64,000 bases of DNA, from the NCBI RefSeq assembly GCF_039729195.1, contig NZ_CP155796.1, positions 5,580,001 to 5,644,000 on the forward strand, given 5' to 3'. The DNA is from Mycobacterium sp. DL. GTDB taxonomy: Bacteria; Actinomycetota; Actinomycetes; Mycobacteriales; Mycobacteriaceae. Of the stretch, positions 52,210 through 61,607 are shown piece by piece; position 1 is the first letter of the stretch; each line of letters starts with the position of its first letter. A program made the translations under genes and the position numbers. The notes beneath the pieces are model-generated. The model did no database searches. It was given only the letters and a program-made list of their open reading frames with translations, and was not told the DNA's origin.

Positions 52210-53838
52210 CTACGGCCCGCGGACTCCCTTACCTCCACCGGCTTGGTCGTCGCCGGCGCAAGGCCAGGGGTCGAAGGGTTCGTGATCGGCGTTCGTGTTC
52301 TGGTTCGGCTCGCTCGGTGGGGGCTCATCGGCCTCGATCGGTGACAGCGGGGCAGACATATCGGGAACGGCAGCGCTTTCCGCATCACAAACAGCCGTGG
52401 CGATGGCGTCGTCCCACAGGGATTGTGCCGGTTCGGGTTCGGGGTCGGTGTTGTCGGCGCCTGGTTGGGCGTCCGAATCGTCTTCTGGTGGGCGGAGGAG
52501 GGCTTCGGGGCGGTGGTAGTAGTTGATCCGTGTTTGGCCGGTGTCCAGTCCCGGTGGTGGGATCCATTCGACCTCGTGGCGGTCGTTCATCCGGGTGGTC
52601 CAGCCGCCGTGGGTGTTGACGAGGCGGTTGTCGGGTCCACAGGCGAGGCTGAGGTCGTCGATGTTGGTGTTGCCGCCGTGGGCCCAGTCGGCGGTGACGT
52701 GGTGGACTTGGGTGCCGTAGGCGCCGACGGTGCAGCACGGTTTGGTGCAGCCGTTGTCGCGGGCGATGAGCATGAGTCGCTGGGCGGGGGAGGCGATGCG
52801 TTTGGTGCGGAACAGGTCCAGCGCTGATCCGGTGGCGCGGTCGAACACTGCGAGGCTGTGGTGGGCGTGGGCGCCGAGGCGGATCACGTCTTTGATCGGG
52901 ATGATGGTGCCACCGCCGGTGACACCGACCCCGGCTCTGCTTTCGAGGTCTTGGAGGGTGGTGCGGATGATGATCGACACCGGGAGCCCGTTGAGGTCGC
53001 CCAGGCCGCTCATCAACGCGATCCGCCCGACCACCACCAGCGCATCATGTTGGCGTTGAGCCAGCGACCGGTGGTCGTTGTCGATCTGGGCCTGACTCGG
53101 TGTGCCCGAGGTGCAGGGCTCAGGGTCATCGGGGTTGCACATCCCGGGGGCGGCGTATTTGGCGAAGATCGCCTCCAGAGTCGCCCACGCTTCGGGGGTC
53201 AACTCCCCTCGTACGGGGATGTTCCCGTTGCGTTGTTGTTTCCCTTTGGACAGGCCACGGGTGCGGGCGCGTTCGGTGTCGTCGGGTTCGGGTCCGTCCT
53301 GGTCGAGCAGGAACAACCTCAGCGCGGCGGTCTCTTTGAGTTCCTTCGGTCCCACTCCGACCGCGACGCGCACCAAATCGACTTCGAACTGCCCACGGGT
53401 TGTCGCGTCGACCCATGCCGGCAGGGCCTTGATCGCCTTGCGGAGCACCGTGACGTGTTCGCCGTTGATCAGCCCGCCGGCCTGCGCGGCGGCCGCCGCG
53501 GGCAGCAGCGGTGCCAACGGCTCGCCGGTCAACGCTTGTCGCGGCCCCATCTCGGCGGCTTCGTTGAGTCGGCGGTGGGCCTCGCTCGTAGTGATGCGCC
53601 ACCGGATCGCCAGCACGTCTTTCCATGACTTGGCGCCGAGTTTCTGCGGCGTGGTCTCAGCCTGCAGCCTGGCCAGAGCGCGGCGGGACTGAGTGGGCAG
53701 CTGACAGGTCAGAGTTTCGAGTCCGTCCATGAAATCCAGAAGCCCTGACGCGGTCAGGGCGCCGAGATCACAGTCGGCCACCGCGTCGTACGCAGTCAAC
53801 AATGCGCTCATCGCTTCCTGTGCGGCCACCCCGGACAT
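52210..53838 (-). CDS. 13E12 repeat family protein, DUF222 plus HNH
   Basis: A 542-residue protein. The N-terminal 330 residues are the DUF222 helical region (RLQAETTPQKLGAKSWKDVLA, AEAHRRLNEA). An HNH nuclease domain follows near 360-410 (CCTVGAYGTQVHHVTADWAHGGNTNIDDL), in which the usual final His of the HNH is missing (CGPDNRLV). The C-terminal 80 residues are acidic, Pro-rich. I set the start at ATG 53838 because a DNA-damage promoter starts transcription there; the ATG 15 bp upstream lies inside the -10. 13E12 genes are multi-copy in mycobacteria; the role is unknown. Confidence 0.88.
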   Translation of the reverse strand: MSGVAAQEAMSALLTAYDAVADCDLGALTASGLLDFMDGLETLTCQLPTQSRRALARLQAETTPQKLGAKSWKDVLAIRWRITTSEAHRRLNEAAEMGPRQALTGEPLAPLLPAAAAAQAGGLINGEHVTVLRKAIKALPAWVDATTRGQFEVDLVRVAVGVGPKELKETAALRLFLLDQDGPEPDDTERARTRGLSKGKQQRNGNIPVRGELTPEAWATLEAIFAKYAAPGMCNPDDPEPCTSGTPSQAQIDNDHRSLAQRQHDALVVVGRIALMSGLGDLNGLPVSIIIRTTLQDLESRAGVGVTGGGTIIPIKDVIRLGAHAHHSLAVFDRATGSALDLFRTKRIASPAQRLMLIARDNGCTKPCCTVGAYGTQVHHVTADWAHGGNTNIDDLSLACGPDNRLVNTHGGWTTRMNDRHEVEWIPPPGLDTGQTRINYYHRPEALLRPPEDDSDAQPGADNTDPEPEPAQSLWDDAIATAVCDAESAAVPDMSAPLSPIEADEPPPSEPNQNTNADHEPFDPWPCAGDDQAGGGKGVRGP

Positions 53839-53841
53839 GAT

Positions 53842-53857
53842 TCGAACATACATTCGA
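53842..53857 (-). promoter_or_regulatory. LexA (SOS) box of the 13E12 gene
   Basis: TCGAACATACATTCGA: the mycobacterial SOS palindrome TCGAAC-N4-GTTCGA with one mismatch. It overlaps the -10 box of the promoter below, a position where LexA would block transcription. Confidence 0.7.
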
Positions 53858-53867
53858 CCACCGACAA
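53845..53867 (-). promoter_or_regulatory. RecA-independent DNA-damage promoter (RecA-NDp type)
   Basis: On the minus strand TTGTCGGTG, exactly 8 bp, TATGTT: a perfect fit to the mycobacterial consensus TTGTCRGTG-N8-TANNNT used by PafBC-controlled damage genes. The last base of the -10 (53845) is 7 bp before the A of ATG 53838, so the message is leaderless. Confidence 0.75.
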
Positions 53868-54202
53868 ATCCGCCTGGATGTGGCTCCTGAAACCACAGTG
53901 ACGCAATGGTTTACGGAGAATCGGGCTGGCGGCGGGAAGTCCTGCGTCAGCGGCGATCCCCGGTTCGGCCGGAGCGCATCGCCGGTTCACAGGCGTGGGT
54001 CACGTGGAGGTTGACGGACAACCGACCGGAGATACAGCTCGCCGTCGACGCGCCGGGCGGCACGAATTCGTGAGTCCGAACCCCAACCAGCTGAATCACC
54101 GCGTTGACGCGGACGTAACAGTCCCGGAACGCGGCCTCCCTACTGTGGGCCGGTCAATGTCCGTCAAGAAATTCGCGGACACCAGCAGTGATAGGAACTC
54201 CA
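53868..54202. other. Intergenic region 13E12 gene / glutamine synthetase
   Basis: About 335 bp with no gene. It holds the candidate GlnR box and -10 of the glutamine synthetase gene. Confidence 0.4.
54115..54146 (+). promoter_or_regulatory. Candidate GlnR box and -10 of the glutamine synthetase gene
   Basis: GTAAC-N6-GGAAC (54115-54130) is near the mycobacterial GlnR motif GTnAC-N6-GaAAC; TACTGT (54141-54146) is a possible -10. The box would lie over the -35 position, which is closer than usual for activation. Confidence 0.35.
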
Positions 54203-56377
54203 TTGAGCGGAAATTCAGTACGCATCCAGGCGATCAACAGCGTCGAGGCGTATGTGCCTCCACCCATCAGTTTCGATCCAGGCGAGGCCCCCGGCGAGAT
54301 CTTCGGTGCCAACGTCTTCACGCTGGCCGAGATGCGGCTGCGCCTGCCCAAGTCGGTCTACAAGTCCATGGTCGCGACGATGGAGAAGGGCGCCAAGCTG
54401 GATCCGGCGATCGCCGACTCGGTCGCCTCGGTGATGAAGGACTGGGCGCTGTCGAAGGGTGCCACCCACTACGCGCACGTCTTCTACCCGATGACGGGAC
54501 TGACCGCCGAGAAGCACGACAGCTTCCTCGATCCCGTGGGCGACGGCACCACGCTCGCCGAATTCGCCGGCAAGACCCTGATCCAGGGTGAGCCCGATGC
54601 CTCGAGCTTCCCCTCCGGCGGCCTGCGCAGCACCTTCGAGGCCCGCGGTTACACCGGCTGGGATGTCACCAGCCCGGCCTACATCCTGGAGAACCCGAAC
54701 GGCAATACGCTGTGCATCCCGACGGTCTTCGTCTCGATGACCGGTGAGGCGCTGGACTACAAGACGCCGCTGCTGCGCAGCCAGCAGGCCATGGGCGCTC
54801 AGGCGGAACGTATCCTGAAGTTGTTCGGCCACAAGGACTTTGACAACATCGTGTCGTTCTGCGGTCCCGAGCAGGAGTACTTCCTGGTCGACCGGCACTT
54901 CTTCCTGGCCCGTCCGGATCTGATCAACGCCGGTCGCACCCTGTTCGGCTGCAAGCCGCCCAAGGGCCAGGAGTTCGACGACCACTACTTCGGCGCCATC
55001 CCCGACCGGGTGCTGGCCTTCATGATGGACACCGAGCGTGAGCTGTTCAAGCTCGGCATCCCGGCCAAGACCCGGCACAACGAGGTCGCCCCCGGGCAGT
55101 TCGAGATCGCCCCGATGTTCGAGCGTGCCAACATCGCCGCCGACCATCAGCAGCTGTTGATGACCACGTTCAAGACCATCGCCAAGAAGCACGGCATGGA
55201 ATGCCTGTTCCACGAGAAGCCCTTCGCGGGAGTCAACGGATCGGGCAAGCACGTCAACTTCTCGCTCGGCAACGCGCAGTTCGGCAGCCTGCTGGTGCCC
55301 GGTGACACCCCGCATGAGAACGCCCAGTTCCTGGTCTTCTGCGCGGCCGTCATCCGCGCGGTGCACAAGTTCTCCGGTCTGCTGCGGGTGTCGGTGGCCT
55401 CGGCCACCAACGACCACCGCCTCGGCGCCAACGAGGCCCCGCCGGCCATCATCTCGATCTTCCTCGGCGACCAGCTGGCCGATGTGTTCGAGCAGATCGC
55501 CAAGGGTGCTGCGACGTCCTCCAAGGGCAAGGGCAGCATGATGATCGGTGTCGACACGCTTCCGGTGCTGCCGACCGACCCGGGCGACCGCAACCGCACC
55601 AGCCCGTTCGCGTTCACCGGCAATCGTTTCGAGTTCCGCGCGCCGGGATCCGGGCAGACGATCAACGTGCCGATGATCATCCTGAACACGATCATGGCCG
55701 ACTCGCTCGACTACATGGCCACGGTGCTGGAAAACGCCGTCGGCGAGGGCGACGACTTCGACATGGCTGTGCAGAAGCTGCTCACCGAGATCATCACCGA
55801 GCACGGCGCCGTGGTGTTCAACGGTGACGGCTACTCGGAGAACTGGCAGATCGAAGCAGCCGAACGCGGCTTGCCGAACCTCAAGACCACCATCGACTGC
55901 ATCCCGGAGCTGGTGAAGCCCGAGGCGGTCGAGGTGTTCGAGAAGTACGGCGTCTTCAGTGCGCGCGAGCTGGAGAGTCGCGTCGAGGTCCGGTACGAGA
56001 TGTATGCCCTGACGGTGGCCGTCGAGGCCAAGCTGACGCTGGAGGTGGGCTCCACGGTGGTGCTGCCTGCGGCGGTCCGCTACCAGACCGAGCTGGCTCA
56101 GAACGTGGCGACGTTGAAGGCGGCCGGCCTGGAGCCGGACATGACGCTGCTGTCGACGGTTTCCGGCCCGATCGCTGAGCTGACGGCGGCACTGTCGGCG
56201 CTCAAGACGGCGATGGGTGTGCACGGTGGCGACTCGGCGGGCGAGGAAGCTGCCCATGCGCAGAGCCTGCTGCCGCTGATGGACGCAGTGCGTGAGGCGG
56301 CCGACACGCTGGAAGGTGTTGTCGCCGACGACCTGTGGCCGCTGCCGACCTACCAGGAGATGCTGTACATCCTCTGA
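54203..56377 (+). CDS. Glutamine synthetase type III (GlnN family)
   Basis: A 724-residue enzyme, far longer than type I (about 470). It has the GSIII block order: [21 protein letters not shown] N-terminal region, [15 protein letters not shown] (Glu metal ligands), [17 protein letters not shown], the His/Gly catalytic segment [12 protein letters not shown], and a Ser/Thr-rich SASSAT-type segment followed by [12 protein letters not shown]. It makes glutamine from glutamate and ammonia. The start is TTG 54203, with AGGA upstream; a GTG 15 bp earlier lacks a ribosome site. A stand-alone gene, in addition to the usual GlnA1 not seen here. Confidence 0.93.
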   Translation: MSGNSVRIQAINSVEAYVPPPISFDPGEAPGEIFGANVFTLAEMRLRLPKSVYKSMVATMEKGAKLDPAIADSVASVMKDWALSKGATHYAHVFYPMTGLTAEKHDSFLDPVGDGTTLAEFAGKTLIQGEPDASSFPSGGLRSTFEARGYTGWDVTSPAYILENPNGNTLCIPTVFVSMTGEALDYKTPLLRSQQAMGAQAERILKLFGHKDFDNIVSFCGPEQEYFLVDRHFFLARPDLINAGRTLFGCKPPKGQEFDDHYFGAIPDRVLAFMMDTERELFKLGIPAKTRHNEVAPGQFEIAPMFERANIAADHQQLLMTTFKTIAKKHGMECLFHEKPFAGVNGSGKHVNFSLGNAQFGSLLVPGDTPHENAQFLVFCAAVIRAVHKFSGLLRVSVASATNDHRLGANEAPPAIISIFLGDQLADVFEQIAKGAATSSKGKGSMMIGVDTLPVLPTDPGDRNRTSPFAFTGNRFEFRAPGSGQTINVPMIILNTIMADSLDYMATVLENAVGEGDDFDMAVQKLLTEIITEHGAVVFNGDGYSENWQIEAAERGLPNLKTTIDCIPELVKPEAVEVFEKYGVFSARELESRVEVRYEMYALTVAVEAKLTLEVGSTVVLPAAVRYQTELAQNVATLKAAGLEPDMTLLSTVSGPIAELTAALSALKTAMGVHGGDSAGEEAAHAQSLLPLMDAVREAADTLEGVVADDLWPLPTYQEMLYIL

Positions 56378-56386
56378 CCGCAGTCC

Positions 56387-56448
56387 CGCGAGCGTGCGTG
56401 TTTGCACGTCGGCACCCGGTGTGTCGCGTACAAATGCGCACGCTCGCG
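56387..56448. repeat. Long imperfect palindrome (REP-like)
   Basis: CGCGAGCGTGCG (56387-56398) and CGCACGCTCGCG (56437-56448) are perfect complements, and the stem continues inward with TGTTTGCACG against CGTACAAATG (one mismatch, two G-U), about 22 pairs in all. It lies between the glutamine synthetase and lipoprotein genes, which converge. The motif is a common intergenic repeat in mycobacterial genomes in my memory; it may serve as a bidirectional terminator. Confidence 0.7.
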
Positions 56449-56470
56449 GTCGGCGACCGCGACGTCAGCG

Positions 56471-57559
56471 TCAGTCCGGGTCGACGATCTGCACGACGCC
56501 GCCGGTCACGCCGGCGATGAACAGCCGTCCCGTCGTCGCGTCCACACCCACGGTGTAGGGGTTCTGCACAGTCGGGATCCGCTGAACCTCACGAGGCATC
56601 GGGTCGGTCATGTCGTACCCGATCACCTCGTTGATCCCCGACGAAGCCACCCAGAGCAGGTCCCTGGTGGGGTCGTAGGTGATGCCGTAAGGCCCTCCAG
56701 CTTGCGCGATTTCCGCGATCTGACGCGGCTGGGTGTCGAAGACCCGGATGGCGTCGCCGCGGGTGTCGGTGGCGATCATCCGACCGTGTCTGTCGGCGAC
56801 GAGGTGCGTCGGACCCTCACCGGCGGGCGTCGACCCGACGATGGTGAGGTCGTCGCTGTCATAGATGGTCAGGTCGTTCTTGCGGACGTCGATAAGTCCC
56901 ATCGCGGAGCCGACCGGAGCGAGCCCCGCCGGCTGCACGCTGTCGGTGAACACCTTGACGATCTCCTCACCACGGACTGCGGAGACGGTGCCACCCAGTT
57001 CGTTGGCGACGAACACGGTGCCGTTGGGGGCTTGTGAGGCGTCATGGGGAAAAGTTCCTGTGAGGATCTGTGATTCGGAGCGTCCGCCCGGCAGTTCCAC
57101 CCGCACCAGGGCGTCCGCACTCTCCACCGGGACCAGCACCGGGCCGCCAGGTGCGGCGAGTTGCAGGTGACGGACGAAGCCCGGCAGAGCTGTGCGTCCG
57201 GTGATCTCGCCGGTGTCCGCGTTGATCAAGACGAGTTCGTCGGGGTCGCGTTTGGCCACCGCGACGGTGCGGGTCACCGGGTCGACGACGATGCCTTCAG
57301 GTGACGCACCGACAGGCACGATCCGGCCCGGCACCTGCCCGTTCTGCGGCGGCGCCTGCTGCGGTTCGGCCGGCGGCGGCAGGTCGTCGGCGGGTGGGCG
57401 GCTGCCCTCGGTCGGCACTCCGGACGGCAGGAGTCCCGTCGTGGTCGGTGTCGTGGCGGCGGCCGTCGACGATGATTCCGGGGGGTCGGAGCTGCTGTCC
57501 TGACTGCCGCAGCCGGCGACGACGAGTACCAGGGTGAGGAGCAGCATCCTGAGAGTCAT
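56471..57559 (-). CDS. Lipoprotein with YncE-like beta-propeller
   Basis: A 362-residue lipoprotein: signal peptide ending in VVAGC (Cys about 17), then a Ser/Thr/Pro-rich linker (about 20-75), then seven-bladed propeller repeats (VGASPEGIVVDPVTRTVAVAKRD, LVADRHGRMIATDTRG, GGPYGITYDPTRDLLWVASSG, VGVDATTGRLFIAGVTGGV). Similar repeats bind ligands or partner proteins in the periplasm; no enzymatic motif is seen. Confidence 0.85.
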   Translation of the reverse strand: MTLRMLLLTLVLVVAGCGSQDSSSDPPESSSTAAATTPTTTGLLPSGVPTEGSRPPADDLPPPAEPQQAPPQNGQVPGRIVPVGASPEGIVVDPVTRTVAVAKRDPDELVLINADTGEITGRTALPGFVRHLQLAAPGGPVLVPVESADALVRVELPGGRSESQILTGTFPHDASQAPNGTVFVANELGGTVSAVRGEEIVKVFTDSVQPAGLAPVGSAMGLIDVRKNDLTIYDSDDLTIVGSTPAGEGPTHLVADRHGRMIATDTRGDAIRVFDTQPRQIAEIAQAGGPYGITYDPTRDLLWVASSGINEVIGYDMTDPMPREVQRIPTVQNPYTVGVDATTGRLFIAGVTGGVVQIVDPD

Positions 57560-57694
57560 GTACCGGGTTTACCCCTGCCGTCGCTCTCGAGACCCGCTCG
57601 GCTCGGGCCGTCAGAATTCGGACATCACGGTCGGGGTGCAGCGGCTCGTGGTGGCGAACTTCTGGCGGTGGGTGAGGTAGCGCACAATCGGAGC

Positions 57695-58165
57695 ATGCAA
57701 CTGAATGGCTACGAGGTGCCGCAGGTGGACGTCAACGCGGTGCCGGGACTTGTCGGAGTGCTGAGCTGGGCGGAGGCCAATGCCCGCCGCACCGCGCAGC
57801 GCGCCGGGGCGTTGGCGTCGCTGATAGACCGGGCCGGTTCGGCGCTCGACGACATCGCCGAGTTGCGACACTCCGCCAAGATCATCGCCGACAGCCTGTC
57901 CGAGCTGAGCGCCAGCGCGGCGGGCATCGACCGCAACGCGGGCCTGATCGCCGAGGAGATCTCCGGCCTGAGCGTGGCGGCGCAGGGCATCGACACTCAC
58001 GCCGAGAAGCTGTCCACGGGCATCGACGAACTCGTGGCGATCCTGCCCACTTTGCAGCGACTGACCCAGATCGTCGATCCCCTCGACAACACGGTCGTCC
58101 GACTCGGCCGATTCGTCGATCGACTGCCGGGCTCCGGCCGACGCCGGACACCCTCGGGGGACTGA
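57695..58165 (+). CDS. Small coiled-coil protein, unknown
   Basis: A 156-residue mostly helical protein: VLSWAEANARRTAQRAGALASLIDRAG and repeated heptad-like stretches (ELRHSAKIIADSLSELSASA), no membrane segment, basic C-terminus. It resembles small mycobacterial proteins sometimes mislabelled as rubisco-like. ATG 57695, with GGAG 3 bp before. It faces the lipoprotein gene on one side and converges on the TIM-barrel gene. Confidence 0.6.
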   Translation: MQLNGYEVPQVDVNAVPGLVGVLSWAEANARRTAQRAGALASLIDRAGSALDDIAELRHSAKIIADSLSELSASAAGIDRNAGLIAEEISGLSVAAQGIDTHAEKLSTGIDELVAILPTLQRLTQIVDPLDNTVVRLGRFVDRLPGSGRRRTPSGD

Positions 58166-58198
58166 AGCCGAGTCCTGAGCGCGGACGAAGGCCTGCTG

Positions 58199-59041
58199 CT
58201 AGAGAACCTTCCGTGCGGTATCGGCGGCAAGCTGCAGTGCCTCGGCCACCGGCAGCCTGCGGAAGGATTCCGACAGGATCTCCACACCCCACGGTCCGTC
58301 GAAGTCCTTGTCGCGCAACACCTCGACCAATCCGCCGAGGTCGAAGGAGCCGTCACCGCACAGCAATCTGCGTTGCACCGTGTCCTCGAACAGTGTGCCG
58401 ACGACCTCGGGTGCGGCGTCATCGAGCTCCACACCGAAGACCATCCATGGCTGCAGGACGGCCTCGAGCTCGGACAGCGAGGTGCCGGCGCGGAAGACAT
58501 GCCACGCATCGACCAGTAGACCGACCGCGGAATGCCCGGCAGCAGCCACGATTTCGGCTCCCATGGGAACGGTGGCGATGATCGAGAAGGGCATGGTCTC
58601 GATCGCGATCCGCGTGCCGTGGGCGACGGCCTGATCGGCGAGCTCACACAACGGCGCCACCAGGGTCTCCGGGTGCGGTGTGCGGGGGCCGTTCTCCGAG
58701 CCGATCTTGATGAACGCGGGCTCGAGGACGTCGGCGGCGTCGAACAACAGGTCACGGACGGCATAGCTGTTACCGGCGTCGCCTCTCGGAATCCACCAGC
58801 GTTCGATCAGCTCGATCTCGACGTGGATCAGTCCGTGATCGGACAGCAGATCGCGCAGACCTTCAAAGCCGATGGAGTCCCGGATGACGGCGAGGTCATC
58901 GGCCATAAGGCCCATGCCGCAGTAGCCCGCGTCCGCCACCGCCGCGACCCGTTCGGTGATGGGTACCGAACTCACCGGAGGCGTGTGCATCGGAGATGTG
59001 TCGCCGGCGCTGGTCCATGCCGTGGCGACGAGACCAGACAT
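58199..59041 (-). CDS. Sugar phosphate isomerase/epimerase family (TIM barrel)
   Basis: A 280-residue AP-endonuclease-2-like TIM barrel: GYCGMGLMADDLAVIRDS, HVEIELIERWW, FIKIGSENGPRTPHPE, AIETMPFSIIATVP and AVGLLVDAWHVFRAGTSL supply metal ligands Glu, Asp and His. It is the last gene of the inositol operon, 23 bp after mmsA. It does not look like IolE (dehydratase) or IolI by the start of the sequence; it may isomerise or dehydrate a cyclitol. Function inferred from context only. Confidence 0.78.
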   Translation of the reverse strand: MSGLVATAWTSAGDTSPMHTPPVSSVPITERVAAVADAGYCGMGLMADDLAVIRDSIGFEGLRDLLSDHGLIHVEIELIERWWIPRGDAGNSYAVRDLLFDAADVLEPAFIKIGSENGPRTPHPETLVAPLCELADQAVAHGTRIAIETMPFSIIATVPMGAEIVAAAGHSAVGLLVDAWHVFRAGTSLSELEAVLQPWMVFGVELDDAAPEVVGTLFEDTVQRRLLCGDGSFDLGGLVEVLRDKDFDGPWGVEILSESFRRLPVAEALQLAADTARKVL

Positions 59042-59064
59042 GCGTCCCTTTCTCTGTGCGCCGG

Positions 59065-60558
59065 CTAGGCGTTTTGGGGGAATCCGAGGTTGATGCCGCC
59101 GTGGCTGGGGTCGAGCCAGCGGCTGGTGATGGCTTTTTGGCGGGTGAAGAACTGGACGCCGTCCATGCCGTGGGCGTGGCTGTCGCCGAACAGCGAGGCC
59201 TTCCAGCCGCCGAAGCTGTAGTAGGCCATCGGCACGGGGATGGGGACGTTGATGCCGATCATGCCGACCTGGACTTCGTTCTGGAATCGTCGGGCGGCGC
59301 CGCCGTCGTTGGTGAAGATCGCGGTGCCGTTGCCGTAGGGGTTGGCGTTGATCAGGTCCAGGGCTTCGTCGTAGGTCTCGACGCGCACGACCGACAGGAC
59401 GGGGCCGAAGATTTCGTCGGTGTAGACGCTCATCTCGGGGGTCACCTGGTCGATCAGGGTGGGGCCGAGCCAGAAACCCTCAGCGCCGCCGTTGGGTATG
59501 ACGGTGCGGCCGTCGACGACGATCTTGGCGCCGTCGTTCTCGCCGGCGTCGATGTAGGAGGCGACCTTGTCGCGGTGGGCCTTGGTCACCAGCGGTCCCA
59601 TGTCGGAGTCTTGGGTGCCGTCGCCGATCTTCAGCGGTGTGGTGCGCTCGGCGATCTTGGCGACGAGGTCATCGGCGATGGGGCCGACCGCGACGCAGGC
59701 CGAGATGGCCATGCAGCGTTCACCGGCGGAGCCGAAGCCGGCGTTGACCATGGCGTCGGCGGCCAGGTCCAGGTCGGCGTCGGGCAGGATCACGGCGTGG
59801 TTCTTGGCGCCGCCGAGGGCTTGGACGCGTTTCCCGGCGGCGGTGCCGGTGGCGTAGACGTACTGGGCGATCGGGGTGGACCCGACGAAGCTGACCGACT
59901 TGACCTTGGGGTTGGTCAGCAGTTCGTCGACGGCGGTTTTGTCGCCCTGCAGGACGTTGAAGACGCCTGCGGGCAGGCCGGCTTCGGCCCACAGTTTGGC
60001 GATCCACAGCGAGGCGGTGGGGTCTTTTTCCGAGGGTTTGAGGACGACGGTGTTGCCGGTGGCGATCGCGATGGGGAAGAACCACATGGGCACCATGGCG
60101 GGGAAGTTGAACGGGGAGATGACGCCGACGACGCCGAGCGGTTGGCGGATCGAGTAGACGTCGACTTTGGTGGAGGCGTTCTCGGTGAAGCCGCCTTTCA
60201 AGAGGTGGGGGATGCCGCAGGCGAATTCGACGACTTCCTGGCCGCGGGAGACTTCGCCGAGGGCGTCGGAGACGACTTTGCCGTGTTCGGCGGTGATGAT
60301 CTCGGCGAGTTCGCCTTTGCGTTCGTTGAGCAGCTCGCGGAACTTGAACAGCACCTGGGTGCGTTTGGCCAGGCTGGTGTCGCGCCAGGCGGGGAACGCC
60401 GCCGCGGCGGCGTCGATCACCGTCTGCGCGTCGGCGACGGTGGCCAACGCCACCTGCCCGGTGGTCTCACCGGTCGCCGGGTTCGTCACCGGAGCAGTCG
60501 CGCTGCTCGTTCCCGCGAACTCTTTGTTGTTCACCCAATGAGAAATGGTGTTGGTCAT
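59065..60558 (-). CDS. mmsA: CoA-acylating methylmalonate/malonate semialdehyde dehydrogenase
   Basis: A 497-residue aldehyde dehydrogenase; the catalytic Cys (about 282) is in GSAGERCMAISACV, with the MmsA-type PFNFPAMVPMWFFPIAIATGN Rossmann start and no classical Glu of typical ALDHs. It makes acetyl-CoA or propionyl-CoA plus CO2 from malonate or methylmalonate semialdehyde. In an iol operon this is iolA, the last step of inositol breakdown. It follows iolG by 27 bp. Confidence 0.92.
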   Translation of the reverse strand: MTNTISHWVNNKEFAGTSSATAPVTNPATGETTGQVALATVADAQTVIDAAAAAFPAWRDTSLAKRTQVLFKFRELLNERKGELAEIITAEHGKVVSDALGEVSRGQEVVEFACGIPHLLKGGFTENASTKVDVYSIRQPLGVVGVISPFNFPAMVPMWFFPIAIATGNTVVLKPSEKDPTASLWIAKLWAEAGLPAGVFNVLQGDKTAVDELLTNPKVKSVSFVGSTPIAQYVYATGTAAGKRVQALGGAKNHAVILPDADLDLAADAMVNAGFGSAGERCMAISACVAVGPIADDLVAKIAERTTPLKIGDGTQDSDMGPLVTKAHRDKVASYIDAGENDGAKIVVDGRTVIPNGGAEGFWLGPTLIDQVTPEMSVYTDEIFGPVLSVVRVETYDEALDLINANPYGNGTAIFTNDGGAARRFQNEVQVGMIGINVPIPVPMAYYSFGGWKASLFGDSHAHGMDGVQFFTRQKAITSRWLDPSHGGINLGFPQNA

Positions 60559-60585
60559 CGGATTCTCGTTTCTTCTTGTGATGGT

Positions 60586-61599
60586 CTAGGGGCGTTCAGC
60601 GAGCTGCACGTCGACGGGCAGGCCGGTGTGGAGCGATTCGACGCCGGCAGCACACACCGCCGCTGCCGCATAGCCGTCCCAGGCGGAGGGGCCGTCGATG
60701 TTGATGCCCGCCCGGACGGCGTCCACCCAGCGTTGGATCTCGGTGTCGTAGGCGCGGCCGAAACGCTCACGGAAACCCGGGGTGATGTGGCCACCCCACG
60801 TTCCCGGGGCGGACTTGCGGATCAGGCTGACGTCGAGGCCGATCATCGCGCTCCCGAGCTCGCCGACCACTTCGGTGCGAACTTCGTAAGCCACGCCCGT
60901 GGTGACGAAGAGTTCGACGTCGACGTGCTTTCCCGAGACGGTCCTCAGGATGGCGATCTGAGGATCGATGACGCCTTCCGGCGCTGCGGGATTCGATAGC
61001 GGTGTAACGATCTGGACGCTCGCGATCTCCTCGTCGAACAGGAACCGCGTCACGTCGACCTCATGGACGAGGGAGTCCTTGACGATCAACGAGCTGTCGA
61101 AGTACGACGGCACACCGGCGTTGCGGTGCACGCAGTGCATCACCAGCGGACGGCCCAGCTCACCGCCGTCCAGCAGTGCCTTCAGGCGCATGTATTCGTC
61201 GTCGAAGCGACGCATGAAGCCGACCTGGATCAGCGGACGATCCAGCGCGGCTTCCCGCCGGACGATGTCCAGCGAGGTGGCGACGTCGGTGGTCAGCGGC
61301 TTTTCGCACATGACGGGCTTGCCGTGTTCGAGGCAGGCGAGCAGTTGCTTTTCGTGAGTGCTTCCCGGCGTGGCCAGCACCACCGCGTCGACATCGGCGT
61401 CGGCGATCGCGTCGAGCGGATCAACGATTGCGCGGCAGCCGTCGATCTGCGACGCGATCTGCTCGGCTTTCTCGGTGACGTAGTCGTTGACGACGGTGAC
61501 CCGGGCCCCCGAGATCCGCGACGTGATGCGGGTGACGTGATCGGCGCCCATCACGCCGACACCGAGAACGGCGACCCGCAACTCATTGCTGTCAGACAT
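60586..61599 (-). CDS. iolG: Inositol 2-dehydrogenase (Gfo/Idh/MocA family)
   Basis: A 337-residue NAD-dependent dehydrogenase: Rossmann start VAVLGVGVMGADHVTRI, the EKPL signature with the catalytic Lys (VMCEKPLTTD), the substrate His/Asp region DSLVHEVDVTRFLF. It oxidises myo-inositol to scyllo-inosose. Start ATG 61599 (MSDSNELRVAVLG) is 8 bp after iolD. The assignment as IolG rests on family plus the iol context. Confidence 0.85.
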   Translation of the reverse strand: MSDSNELRVAVLGVGVMGADHVTRITSRISGARVTVVNDYVTEKAEQIASQIDGCRAIVDPLDAIADADVDAVVLATPGSTHEKQLLACLEHGKPVMCEKPLTTDVATSLDIVRREAALDRPLIQVGFMRRFDDEYMRLKALLDGGELGRPLVMHCVHRNAGVPSYFDSSLIVKDSLVHEVDVTRFLFDEEIASVQIVTPLSNPAAPEGVIDPQIAILRTVSGKHVDVELFVTTGVAYEVRTEVVGELGSAMIGLDVSLIRKSAPGTWGGHITPGFRERFGRAYDTEIQRWVDAVRAGINIDGPSAWDGYAAAAVCAAGVESLHTGLPVDVQLAERP

Positions 61600-61607
61600 C
61601 GCGGGCC

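Noticed and set aside
52210..53838. 13E12 gene considered as a transposon
   Set aside because: No transposase, terminal inverted repeats or target duplication visible around it.
54215..56407. 730-codon open frame on the minus strand opposite the glutamine synthetase
   Set aside because: It mirrors the third-position GC bias of the real gene, is rich in His, Arg and Gln, and has no motif; the plus-strand frame has full GSIII motifs.
58996..60999. 667-codon open frame on the plus strand across mmsA and iolG
   Set aside because: Gly/Asp/Val-rich shadow of two clear minus-strand genes, spanning their boundary without any motif.
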